A stretch of DNA of 64,000 bases from assembly GCA_002049455.2 (NCBI GenBank), contig KV918822.1:62001-126000 (forward strand), written 5' to 3'. How positions within the stretch are numbered: the stretch's first letter is position 1; each line of letters starts with the position of its first letter. A program made the translations under genes and the position numbers. This document shows, piece after piece, positions 20,031 through 30,189 of the stretch. The DNA comes from Porphyra umbilicalis. Taxonomy: Eukaryota > Rhodophyta > Bangiophyceae > Bangiales > Bangiaceae. The notes below the pieces were generated by a model that saw only the letters and a list, made by a program, of their open reading frames with translations, was not told the DNA's origin and ran no database searches.

Positions 20031-22539
20031 AATTTCTTACATCGATTCTCGTCTCAGTCCGAAGCCCTCCTGGGCCGTCCCAGGCATTCTTTTGGGTGCG
20101 TGTCGCGACGATTTGCGCGGTTTCATTTGGAATTGACGTGGAAGATCTGCTTACGGGGCCGCTCATGGTGTTTTTGCGGAAGGGTGCGCTTTTGCCACCT
20201 TTTGCGAGTTCACTACATGCTGCTCCTCAGAGATCTTTGGCCCCCACTGGCCCGTGAAGTCAGAATCGTCGGGAAAATACCATTCCAGGGCGGTCCTGCT
20301 CCTTTACGGAAGGAAGCTTCCGCGGCGATGTCCGCCGCGGAAGACGTTCTTCGTCGCAATCGACAGACGCGCCGGGATGCTATTCCTGTTGCGCTAAGCG
20401 TTTTCGGCGTGTCGGTGACCCATAGAAGCCAACGGCATATATTCTGCCTGAGGACTCTGAACCCGTCCCTCTCTCAAAGGTGTCGATTCCACTCCACGTT
20501 GGGGGAAGGTGTACGAAGAACGAGCCCAGAAGAGTTTAAGATGCGCAGACTACCCCTCACAAAACACGCTACGAGAACCCCTGTGATGTTCCGGCGGAGG
20601 CTAAAACGGATCAGATATGCAGGCCATTGCCTCAACTATTTGCCTTTTGCAGACGTGTGTCGTTGCTTGCCGATCGCTCTGACGCTCATGCGTCGTAGTG
20701 CAACCGGTGTATTCTGTTGCAAACGGTGATTCAGACTCCGGGGAAACATGGAAGTGCCTACGACCAACGGGAATTGTAGTTGAAGGCATGGATTGTTTAG
20801 ACCTGGTCAATCTCCATCGTATTCAAGTTCAATGCGAAACAGGAAACTAGTCCTCCGTGCCCCCCTGCAAATGGGGATCGTACAAACGGCGTTTGCTAGA
20901 GTTTCGCGATGGAGTTGACGAGGTCCTGCGTGACCGTCATATAAACTTGGCCCGCTCCGAATCGGGATCTCCCGCTTGGGGTTTTGTGTGACAATGTCGC
21001 ATTGTGCTGCGTTGACGTGACGGCCTGCTCCGTCCACTTCGCAGGGCAGTAATGGGATTCTTAAGTGGGTACATTATCCGAAGTCTCTTAAAACAACGCT
21101 TGAGATAACAGATCTGTTTGCCATCTCGTCTGTCGAACGACTCGTGAGTGCGGATGCGGCCTCGTTCTCGCGAACGTGTGGCACATCGGCTCACATCACA
21201 GTCAACCTGGTCCCACGTACCTGATAGCATCTCTATGCTCGTCCTGCTTTACTGCCATCGATGCATCGCATTGGCGCTAGTCGGTATGGATTTGACCCTC
21301 TACAGAGCTTTCCTGGGTTGTGCGACTGGTCATTGACTAGAATGAATAATCAATACACAAGTATGAGAATATGAAGGGCGTGTGACTAAAGGTCTATTCC
21401 ATGCATTTAGGCGCATGAGGAAAGAGTTTTCCCTGCTGTTCTAGACTTTTTTTAACCACGAGAACTAAACAGAACTGGTCTCCGTGGCATGGGTACTCAA
21501 GGGAAAAAAAATGGCACTCAAAGGATCTTGTAGCGCTGAGATGCACCTCGGTGTTTCTCTGTCCCTCCAGAATTGCGCCGTTTTCTTCGTCTCTGCCGAT
21601 CCGGAACTGGCTCTGACCAATTTCTGATGCAAGACACGGATTGATCCGATCTGGCATCCCATGGAAATGCACATTCTCTCGGCCTGCTACGAGCATCACC
21701 TGCCCCCCACCACCACCGCCCATGTTGACCAACGGCCACAAATGTCGTGCAGACTTCCCCGCAGCACCGATGACACGCATTTTGTTGCCTAGCCACGTCG
21801 ATTTACCGCCTGCAGCGTCATCAGAGGGCCTTTTATTCCAGAAAAAGGCGTTCAAGACAACGGTGGGATGCAAGGAAAAACGTCTATCTCTCAAGCCTAT
21901 GGTCGTAGCCGCCTGAAAGTGTGTCATAAAAAAGCTGATGAAGTAGGGTCCAGGATGCGTCCATGTGGAGCGCCAAGGCTCGTTTCATTGCCGAGTTCTG
22001 TGCGCACCAATATGAGTCGCGCTCATGCGCCTTAATGCGTGGAATCGACCTTTAGACGGGAGCGTCGGGACCTTGATGAAGAAACGTTTGGAGAGTCCTT
22101 CGGTGCTCGAGACAGTCGTGGAACCAGACGAAAAGTTTACAATGCTCTGCATGTGTTGGAGATAGGGCCTATAATTTGGCACCGACCAACCTGTACAGCT
22201 TTTGTGCGCTGGAAATCTGGCCCATTCCAGGATTGTTCTTGACACGGAGGAGCCTCTAAATTATACTTCTTCAAGGGCCTTCGTAACCTGTCTATGAGGA
22301 TTCCCTTTTGGGACTGCGGTAGCGTTCGCACATGGCGTGTGAGCGCTATCGCTAGTGCTTTGAAAAATATCTCGGAACGAAACGCCTGTCGGGGTACCGC
22401 AAGGTCCCCTTCAGTGGTGTGGATCTTTCCCGCGACTGGGTACGTGCCTCTCCGTGCCACTGGTCTGTCGGCCGAAAGGCACAGCTAGCACGTGAGGGGT
22501 GCGTTACGCAGAAGAGGGGAAGATAACACAATTTTTTTT
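20031..22539. other. Spacer upstream of the 18S copy; possible decayed coding remnant
   Basis: About 2.5 kb of near-balanced GC. On the minus strand three frames (22460-22137, 22245-21985, 21927-21394) follow each other and have amino-acid composition unlike random shadows, including an AGGKSTWLG stretch and a glycine run. They may be pieces of one decayed transposon-derived gene, but no family is recognised. No typical rRNA external spacer signal could be identified. Confidence 0.3.
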
Positions 22540-22669
22540 ATCCTGTTTGATCCTGCCAGTAGTCATATGCTTGTCTTAAAGACTAAGCCATGCATGTCTA
22601 AGTATAAACGCTTTTATACACGTGCACTGGGAATGGCTCATTAAACCAGTTATAGTTTCTTTGGACGTA

Positions 22670-23297
22670 TGGTGCGTGTCCCAAAAATGAGACATGCGCG
22701 TTTTCTGAAGGACTGACACATCACTGCACGGGGGCAGGCGGCGTGGGGTACGAGAAAATTCTCTACTGGCCTCCATGGAAAGAGCCTCTCCCGACGCGTG
22801 CTTGGCTGACAACTCCTTCATACCCGCCTGTGGGCTCTGTTCTGTGGACCTCTCAGATAGCCCCGATCTTGGAGCCAGTCTTTTTCAGGTTCTTGGGGTT
22901 ACAGGTTTGGAACGCCAAAGCTCATGTGCTAACTGGAGCTTCGATGAGGGGTGTCCCAAATCGTGTTTTCTTCACAGGGGGCTACATGGGGGTCTTTTTC
23001 ACGTTTTTATTGGTAAGGTCGTGCCCTTTTCTTCGTACACGAACTGTCAACACATGCCTGCTCTAGTATCCGTGCATTTGATTGGGGCGCGTGATCGTCA
23101 CCTGTCGAAGCTGCAATGAATGACACTTTCCCCCATGACACGTCAGGAGGTGCCGCCTCTGCTATCACTGTCTGGGGCCGTTCTGGAAGCACAGTGGGAC
23201 CGAGTGGGTCACATTACATTATCGGACCGTTGCAGAAGGCCAGTGGGCCGAGAAAAAAAGAAAAAACCGCGATGTCTCATTTTTGGGACACGCACCA
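22670..23297 (+). mobile_element. TA-flanked 628-bp element in 18S (copy 1)
   Basis: It is inserted between GGACG-TA and TA-CCTTACTAC, splitting the rRNA stretch that normally reads about GACGGTACCTTACTAC. TA is present on both sides (22668-22669, 23298-23299). Termini are TGGTGCGTGTCCC and GGGACACGCACCA. Removing the element plus one TA restores a normal rRNA junction exactly. It is in the opposite orientation to copy 2. A 114-codon frame (22775-23119) is open but unrecognised. Confidence 0.95.
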
Positions 23298-23631
23298 TAC
23301 CTTACTACTTTGAAAACCGTAGTAATTCTAGGGCTAATACATGCCTACACGCCCGACTCACGAAGGGTGGTATTTATTAGATAAAAAACCAACGCACTTC
23401 TGTGCTTTGTGATGAATCATAATAACTCTCGGATCGCACGGCCTAGAGCTGGCGACGGTTCATTCAAATTTTTGCCCTATCAACTTTCGATGGTAGAGTA
23501 GTGGTCTACCATGGTGTCGACGGGTGACGGGGAATTAGGGTTCGAATCCGGAGAGGGAGCCTGAGAAACGGCTACCACATCCAAGGAAGGCAGCAGGCGC
23601 GCAAATTACCCAATCCCAACACGGGGAGGTA

Positions 23632-24259
23632 TGGTGCGTGTCCCAAAAATGAGACATGGCGGTTTTTTCTTTTTTTTCTCGGCCCACTGGCCTTCTGCAA
23701 CGGTCCGATAATGTAATGTGACCCACTCGGTCCCACTGTGCTTCCAGAACAGCCCCTGACAGTGTTAGTAGAGGCGGCAGATCCTGACATGTCATGGGGG
23801 CAAGTGTCATTCATTGCAACTTCGACAGGTGACGATCACGCCGCCCAATCAAATGCACAGATACTAAAGCAGGCATGTCCTGACAATTTGTGCACGAAGA
23901 AAAGGGCACATCCTTACCAATAAAAACGTGAAAAAGACCCCCATGTAGCCCCCTGTGAGGAAAACACGATTTGGGACACCCTCATCGAAGCTCCACTTAG
24001 CACATGAGCTTTGGCGTTGCAAACCTTTAACCCCAAGAACCTGAAAAAGACTGGCTCCAAGATCGGGGCTATCTGAGAGGTCCACAGAACAGGGCCCACA
24101 GGCGGGTATGAAGGAGTTGTCAGCCAAGCACGCGTCGGGAGATGCTCTTTCCATGGAGGCCAGTCGAGAATTTTCTCGTACCCCACGCCGCCTGCCCCCG
24201 TGCAGTGATGTGTCAGTCCTTCAGAAAACGCGCATGTCTCATTTTTGGGACACGCACCA
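23632..24259 (-). mobile_element. TA-flanked 628-bp element in 18S (copy 2)
   Basis: It splits the conserved rRNA stretch GGGAGG-TA-GTGACAA, with TA at 23630-23631 and 24260-24261. Its length is identical to copies 1 and 3 but its orientation is opposite. A one-base deletion relative to the other copies (CACCCTCATCG for CACCCCTCATCG) breaks the 114-codon frame seen in them, which suggests that frame is not maintained. Confidence 0.95.
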
Positions 24260-24359
24260 TAGTGACAAAAAATAACAATAGGGGGCCTATTAGGTCCTCT
24301 AATTGGAATGAGAAGAACTTAAATCCCTTATCGAGGATCCATTGGAGGGCAAGTCTGGT

Positions 24360-25349
24360 GAACGCACGCGAGTTCCACATCTTTGCTGCTCACAGCCCTC
24401 AACAAAAAAAAAACCACGCCAGATGTCGTCGTCTCGGTCTCCGGCAGGACGGGCTGCTCACAATAAGAGCAACCGGCATGGGCTCAGCATCTGCGAAGCA
24501 GTTGAGGCGCTTGTGGAGGCATGTTTGCGAGTCATTGCAGCTAGAGCGGTACCAACTGTACGTCTTTCACGCACTGCGTGTCTCTTTCTTGAGAGACCCA
24601 GTGATGGACGATTCACACAGGGCCAGGTGAAATATTTTTACATTTACCAGGCCGTGGCTCGCCGCAAGTTCGGGCGCAGCGTCATGGCAACTGTGATGGC
24701 TTCTAAAGCTGGCACAGACCTCACAATATCCCACGTGTGTGGCAGCAGATTCTGCCTGAATGGTACACACATGGTTCTTGAGGCCAAGCAAGTGAATGAC
24801 AAACGTGTACATTGCCACGTGTTCCTAGCTTACGTTACGGACGCTTCGAAACGGCATGTTCTCGCTCAGGACCACTGTCCTCATTCACCCAAGTGCTACT
24901 CTGTCTGAGATGGGTGCTAACGGCAAAAGATGGGCAAATGAGCTCCCATCATACACTTCGAAATTGTCGGGAACGACGTCACGAAAGGCACGTTGCGTGT
25001 TTTTCGTGTAAGCTCTGGCTACCGCGGTCCGCCGAGAGGTGAGAACGAGCAATCGTTCAGGATGCAGCAGTGTGCGTTATGGTGCACGGTAGTAAAAACG
25101 CCAGGGTCGGGTTAATCCGCAGGGAAGCGCGAGCACGTGATGGGTGGAGGATCAGGACGCTATGACTTGTCTCGCATTTGTGACAATCCTGTATCACGTG
25201 AAGGCGAACCTTCAGAGACTGTAATGGAGTGGGCGAAAGCTTAAGGGACAGTCCAATTCACGGGGTAATCCGGTCCACAGGAATAGGGGGTGCAGATCGC
25301 CCCTGAGGACTGTGGAGGGTGACGTAACATGCGTCGCTCGGTAGAAATG
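24360..25349 (+). ncRNA. Group I intron at 18S position S516, with nested endonuclease gene
   Basis: The intron separates rRNA GGCAAGTCTGGT (ending 24359) from GCCAGCAGCCGCGG (from 25350). This is the well-known S516 site: the upstream exon ends in U and the intron's last base (25349) is G, as group I introns require. It is 990 bases long. It carries a homing endonuclease frame at 24423-24908. The stretch after the frame (about 24910-25349) is presumably the catalytic core; I did not fold it. S516 group I introns are described in bangialean red algae. This intron shows no internal disruption that I can see. Confidence 0.88.
24423..24908 (+). CDS. His-Cys box homing endonuclease (I-PpoI-like)
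   Basis: 161 codons from the ATG at 24423, on the same strand as the rRNA (the frame is open 81 bases further up). It contains SHVCGSRFC, NGTH, an Asn nine residues after that His, a Cys fifteen after it, and a final CPHSPKC. The spacings match the I-PpoI zinc sites and active site: catalytic His in S-H-x-C, C-x4-C-x4-H, Asn at +9, C at +15, and C-x-H-x3-C. All ligands and both catalytic residues are present, so the enzyme could be active. Such enzymes cut intronless rDNA alleles and drive intron homing. How it is expressed from an rRNA intron cannot be told from the sequence. Confidence 0.85.
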   Translation: MSSSRSPAGRAAHNKSNRHGLSICEAVEALVEACLRVIAARAVPTVRLSRTACLFLERPSDGRFTQGQVKYFYIYQAVARRKFGRSVMATVMASKAGTDLTISHVCGSRFCLNGTHMVLEAKQVNDKRVHCHVFLAYVTDASKRHVLAQDHCPHSPKCYSV

Positions 25350-25430
25350 GCCAGCAGCCGCGGTAATTCCAGCTCCAATAGCGTATATGAAAGTTGTTGC
25401 AGTTAAAACGCTCGTAGTCGGATTTCGAAG

Positions 25431-26159
25431 CACGCTCACGGGGCCGGTTTTTCCCTGGCCTTTAGGACAGGGTGCTCTCAAAGTGTAGTGATGCACACAT
25501 ATACTTAGATAATGGAACTTGATCTCCGTTTCAGAGGTGGCAGTCTGCATTCGTGTCCTCAGGGATCTGAGGGCGTGTCAGCGTTGGAAGGGTCGCGATG
25601 ACGCTAAAAAGCGAATAGAGTTACGTGGCTGAGAAGGACTCTCCTGCCACAAGGGCCACAGGGCCTGGACGGCGTCTGCCCCTCTGCCCCCCCCCACCGC
25701 CCCGAGTTGAGCGCGGCGACCGCGCGCAGCGACTTCTGGGGTTCGACGCGCCCCCGATGACCCGCGGGTGATCGTGCCTGCACGCCGTCTTCTGTTGCGG
25801 CGGCGCGTCGGCAGTTGCTGACGCCACCTAGCGGTGCGGTTGGATGCGCCCCATCGCGCGGCGATCAGTCCCACCCGCCTGCCCGTGCGCCGTGTCGGCC
25901 TCCCTGCCCGCCGTGCGCAGGTGCGCTGCGCGGCGGAGTGACGCCCCTCCTGTGGGCGTCGCGCGACGCCGGCGGGCCGCCGCCGCTGCGGAGGCGGCGG
26001 CGGCATCCCTTTCCCCGCCCCACATTCTCCCCGCCACGGCAGCGTGGCTGTACGTGCCCCCGTGCGCGCTCGCGGCTATGGAGCCGGCCGGCATGTCCGG
26101 TGTCGATGCGTCGCCGAGCGCGCCACCGCCCTGAAGGCCAGGGTATTGCACGCACGTGC
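25431..26159. other. Unexplained insertion or expansion in the 18S V4 region
   Basis: After CGCTCGTAGTCGGATTTCG (ending about 25427) the sequence leaves the 18S path and returns at about 26160-26240 (GTTTACTGTGAAGAAATCAGGGTGTTCGAAGCAGG). The normal V4 here is about 150-200 bases, so roughly 0.6 kb is extra. 25640-26110 is much richer in GC than the rRNA. 25466-25530 has a short patch resembling the later ATAATAGAATAGGACTTGATCTC motif, perhaps a decayed duplicate. No inverted-repeat ends or intron boundaries were found. Confidence 0.55.
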
Positions 26160-26854
26160 CTGGAATTGCTGTTTCTGTGAGGGTGTCTTCTTTTTCTGGG
26201 ACGCGTTGTGCGGGACTTGATTGTCTCTGCACATCTGCGGGCCGGACGTTTACTGTGAAGAAATCAGGGTGTTCGAAGCAGGCGTTTGCTATCAATACGC
26301 GAGCATAGAATTATAGAATAGGACTTGATCTCTATTTTGTTGGTTTCCGAAGAACAAGTAATGATTTATAGGGACAGTTGGGGGCATTCGTATTTCATTG
26401 TCAGATGTGAAATTCTTGGATTGATGGAAGACGAACAACTGCGAAAGCATCTGCCAAGGATATTTTCATTGATCAAGAACGAAAGTTAGGAGATCGAAGA
26501 CGATCAGATACCGTCGTAGTCTTAACCATAAACTATGCCGACTGGGGATTGGCGGGGGTTCAGTTGAATGATCCTGTCAGCACCCTGAGGGAAATCAAAG
26601 TCTTTGGGTTCTGGGGGGAGTATGGTCGCAACGCTGAAACTTAAGGGAATTGACGAAAGGGCACCACCAGGAGTGGAGCCTGCGGCATAATTTGACTCAA
26701 CACGGGACAACTTACCAGGTCCGGACAGAATAACGATTGACAGACTGAAAGCTCTTTCTTGATTTTTTGGTTGGTGGTGGTGCATGGCCGTTCTTAGTTG
26801 GTGGAGTGATTTATCTGGTTAGTTTCCATCAACGAACGAGACCTTACCCTGCTA

Positions 26855-27482
26855 TGGTGCGTGTCCCAAAAATGAGACATGCGCGTTTTCTGAAGGACTG
26901 ACACATCACTGCACGGGGGCAGGCGGCGTGGGGTACGAGAAAATTCTCGACTGGCCTCCATGGAAAGAGCATCTCCCGACGCGTGCTTGGCTGACAACTC
27001 CTTAATACCCGCCTGTGGGCCCTGTTTTGTGGACCTCTCAGATAGCCCCGATCTTGGAGCCAGTCTTTTTCAGGTTCTTGGGGTTACAGGTTTGGAACGC
27101 CAAAGCTCATGTGCTAAGTGGAGCTTCGATGAGGGGTGTCCCAAATCGTGTTTTCTTCACAGGGGGCTACATGGGGGTCTTTTTCACGTTTTTATTGGTA
27201 AGGTGGTTCCCTTTTCTTCGTACACGAACTGTCAACACATGCCTGCTCTAGTATCCGTGCATTTGATTGGGGCGCGTGATCGTCACCTGTCGAAGTTGCA
27301 ATGAATGACACTTTCCCCCATGACACGTCAGGAGGTGCCGCCTCTGCTATCACTGTCAGGGGCCGTTCTGGAAGCACAGTGGGACCGAGTGGGTCACATT
27401 ACATTATCGGACCGTTGCAGAAGGCCAGTGGGCCGAGAAAAAAAGAAAAAACCGCGATGTCTCATTTTTGGGACACGCACCA
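26855..27482 (+). mobile_element. TA-flanked 628-bp element in 18S (copy 3)
   Basis: It splits the rRNA segment after CGAACGAGACCTTACCCTGC-TA and before TA-AATAGGTG, with TA at 26853-26854 and 27483-27484. Same length and orientation as copy 1, with only scattered single-base differences. Joining the flanks through one TA gives the expected 18S order. Confidence 0.95.
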
Positions 27483-27769
27483 TAAATAGGTGTACGCATG
27501 CTCGTACTGCGTGGCTACCTTCTTAGAGGGACCATACGCGTCTAGCGTATGGAAGTTTGAGGCAATACTGTAGCAGGTCTGTGATGCCCTTAGATGTTCT
27601 GGGCCGCACGCGCGCTACACTGATACATTCAACGAGTTTCACTTTTATGTCCTTGGTCGGAAGGCCCGGGTAATCTTGTGAAAGTGCATCGTGCTGGGGA
27701 TAGATCATTGCAATTTTTGATCTTCAACGAGGAATTCCTTGTAGGCGCAGGTCATCAGCCTGCGCCGAA

Positions 27770-27819
<50 letters not shown>

Positions 27820-27860
27820 ATCCGATGAAATGTTCGGATTGTGGCGTGCGTGATGTGCTA

Positions 27861-28038
27861 CGTGCACGGCAGGGGCAGGTGGCGGCAGATGCCCGTGGTA
27901 TGTCGTAGACGCGCTGGTACTGGACGGAACAAGGGAACAAAATAAACAGAACAACACGACCACAAACGACACAGACGGCGCTCCTGGACCAAAAAGAAAC
28001 AAGCTCTGGGGCGTCATGGCCGCACCACGCCCCCCCTC
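27861..28038. other. Junction between 18S remnant and BCS1-like gene
   Basis: About 180 bases between the last recognisable 18S sequence and the stop codon of the minus-strand ATPase. It includes an AATAAA at 27940-27945 that is on the wrong strand for the ATPase. No ITS or 5.8S sequence was seen. Confidence 0.5.
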
Positions 28039-29642
28039 TCAAATGGGCAACGCCCTCGTTCTCCCCCCGTCCGATCCCGTCGCCGAGGCGCCCTTCTCCA
28101 CCTTTTCCAAAAATAAGACCACGTCCTCGACCACAGTCTTCGCGAGCTGCGTGCGGTGTTTGATGAACAGCTGCTGCAGCGTCGCGACGGAGCGGGTGGC
28201 TTTGGCAAAGTTGCCCCCCAACACCGCGTCGGCAAACCCTTCTGCGTCCTTCTCGTCGGCGACGGCCGGATAGAATGAGCGGAAGAGGGCGACGAGTTCC
28301 TGCCTCTCGGGGTGCTGAAAGGCGGCGGTCACGTCGACGCGCCCGGGCCGGAGGAGCGCCGAATCGAGCAGCTTGGGGTGGTTGGACGTGAGCACCGTAA
28401 TGCGGCCGGATGGGCCCGACGCGAGGCCGTCGAGGGCGTTGAGGAGGCCGGCGAGCGTCAGGTTCACGCCGAGCCGCGCATGCCGCGCGCCGTCGGCTTG
28501 GCCGCCGCCGCCCGTGGCGGGCGTAAAGAGGCAGTCGAGGTCTGGTCCCGCGGCAGAGGCCAGGGGGACACACGGAGCAGGCGGGCGCAGCGGGCACCAT
28601 GTAACCATGTAACAGGTCAGTAGGCTGCCACTGGCGGCAGACGCCCCCTCCACACGGGTACACAGACGCACGTACCCCCCCTCCCACAAGGCACCGCCCG
28701 CCCGGCCGCCGGACGCGGGCGCGACGTGCAACAACCCCTCGATCCCCCACCCGCGTCCGTACCTTCGAGCACGAGCACCCCGTTGCGGGGCACGTCACGG
28801 AACGCGTCGGCGAGCAGGCTGTCCGACATGCCCGTGCTGGCGGCTTGCAAAAACGCGACGGGGAGGCGGAGCTTCCCCGCGAGCGCGCGCACAAAGGAGC
28901 TCTTGCCCGTCCCCGGCGGCCCGTGGAGGAAGTAACAGCGGCGGTAGGGCACCCCTTTGGCGGTGTACCACTCGCGGGCGCCCGGCTCGAGGAACGCCTG
29001 GGCGTCTTTGACCAGATCCTCGCGGATCTTAGGCGGCATAATGACCGATTCGAGGGAGCGGGACGGGTGCAAGCCCTCTTCCACCCACCGGTTGTTGCCC
29101 CGGCACTCGGTCGAGTAGCGGTACATCTTGTAGTGGGTATGGGAGAGCTGGTCCACGCGCAGCGCGTTCCACTCGACGACGTTGCGGATGAAGGCGGTGA
29201 GGAGGGTGCGGGTGGTGGTCTTGACGCCGCCGCTGTCGCAGACGCCGCCGTCAGTGGCGGTGAATTTGGGCATGTACACAATGACGGAGCGGAGGTACTC
29301 GGGCATGCTGTACCCCGTCGGCCTTTGCGCTACGGCAACCACAACCCACACGGTGCGCCCATCCCACTCCACACGGTGCACTCCCGTGCCCGCGTGGTAC
29401 CGCACCGCATACGCGGGCCGGTCCGCACGGCGCGCGAACGCCGCGGGCGGCTCCCCCGCCGCCTCGGTGCGCTCGGCACGGTTGTCCACCGACGGCTGGG
29501 GCGCCCCCCCGTCGCCTTCACACACTGCCTCCTTCCACAGGCGGCGGGGAAGGACCACCGACTCGACGCCCGGGGCGTCGCCGACGTACGTGAGGAGGCC
29601 GTAGAAGAGGTCCGTCGCGTGCTGTTCGACTTGCGCCGACAT
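28039..29642 (-). CDS. BCS1-like AAA ATPase
   Basis: Two exons: 29642-28763 and 28541-28039, with a 221-base GT-AG intron (28762-28542). The junction codon is split after its first base and the frame is kept. The start used is the ATG at 29642 (MSAQVEQHATDLF); the frame is open to 29702 without an ATG. A plausible upstream N-terminus from the ATG at 29884 would need a frame change in the poly-G run at 29716-29730. The protein has an N-terminal BCS1-type region, Walker A GPPGTGKSS, Walker B VLVLE joined across the intron to DLD, and the TSNHPKLLDSALLRPGRVD sensor/arginine-finger segment. Mitochondrial BCS1 inserts the Rieske protein into complex III; related plant proteins have other roles. 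The sequence alone does not decide which. Confidence 0.85.
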
Positions 29643-30189
29643 GGCGGTGGTGGCGTCAAAGTAGGGCGCGAGCACCGCAGGGTCGATGGGGTGGATGGAC
29701 AAACACTGGTCACGGGGGGGGGGGGGGGGGCACCCCCGGGGAAGGGGAGGGGCGCCGCCCCGCCCGCACCCGCCGGGTCGTCGGCGGCCGGCATGTGAAC
29801 ATGGATGCCGCCGGAGTCGTCACAACCGGCGCCACCGGCGTAGCCCGACGGCGGCGCCGTCGATAGCGGCTTGGTCGGATGCATTTGCGCGGCGGGCGGT
29901 CGCGCCGCAGCGCCACTTGCCGCGCGTGACGTTCAGGCCTTTGCAGCCCCGTGAAGCGGGGCGGAGCACAGCGCAGAGGCGGAGCAACTGCGACGCCGGT
30001 GCACATTGACGAAACGCGCCGACCGCCGCAGCGTGCGGTCTGGACGCGCGTCTTTTGTATTGTACTGGGCCCATTACGTATCGCTTCGCACGGAGCTGTA
30101 GTCAGAAACGCCGCCCCCCCCCCGCACCCTGGCAGGCGCAAAAGGGGGGGGCCGTCGCGACTCCACCAACGCTTGCATCGGCGCTGCTG

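Larger units (their letters stand above)
22540..27860 (+). pseudogene. 18S rRNA gene copy, interrupted and 3'-truncated
   Basis: It starts near 22540 (CTGTTTGATCCTGCCAGTAG) and runs through the universal segments to TTGTACACACCGCCCGTC near 27785, fading after GAAATGTTCGGATTG at about 27842. The 3' end (rest of helix 44, helix 45) is missing and no ITS, 5.8S or 28S follows. rRNA pieces are 22540-22669, 23298-23631, 24260-24359, 25350 to about 25430, about 26160 to 26854, and 27483 to about 27860. Between them lie three TA-flanked elements, a group I intron and an unexplained V4 segment. Several nearly invariant positions are changed, for example GTTTCCATCAACGAACGAG for the usual TTCCGTTAACGAACGAG and GGCATAATTTG for GGCTTAATTTG. 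I therefore call a pseudogene or strongly divergent copy. Comparison is to 18S sequence known from memory. Confidence 0.85.

Noticed and set aside
22775-23119. 114-codon frame in the 628-bp elements as a transposase
   Set aside because: Too short, no DDE/D-like motif, and broken by a one-base deletion in copy 2. Openness in three near-identical copies is not independent evidence.
24423-24908. LAGLIDADG or GIY-YIG endonuclease
   Set aside because: Neither signature is present, whereas the His-Cys box spacing matches I-PpoI residue by residue.
22670-27482. The 628-bp elements as spliceosomal introns or introners
   Set aside because: Their ends are TGG...CCA within TA, with no GT-AG at the borders, and they have long terminal inverted repeats as transposons do.
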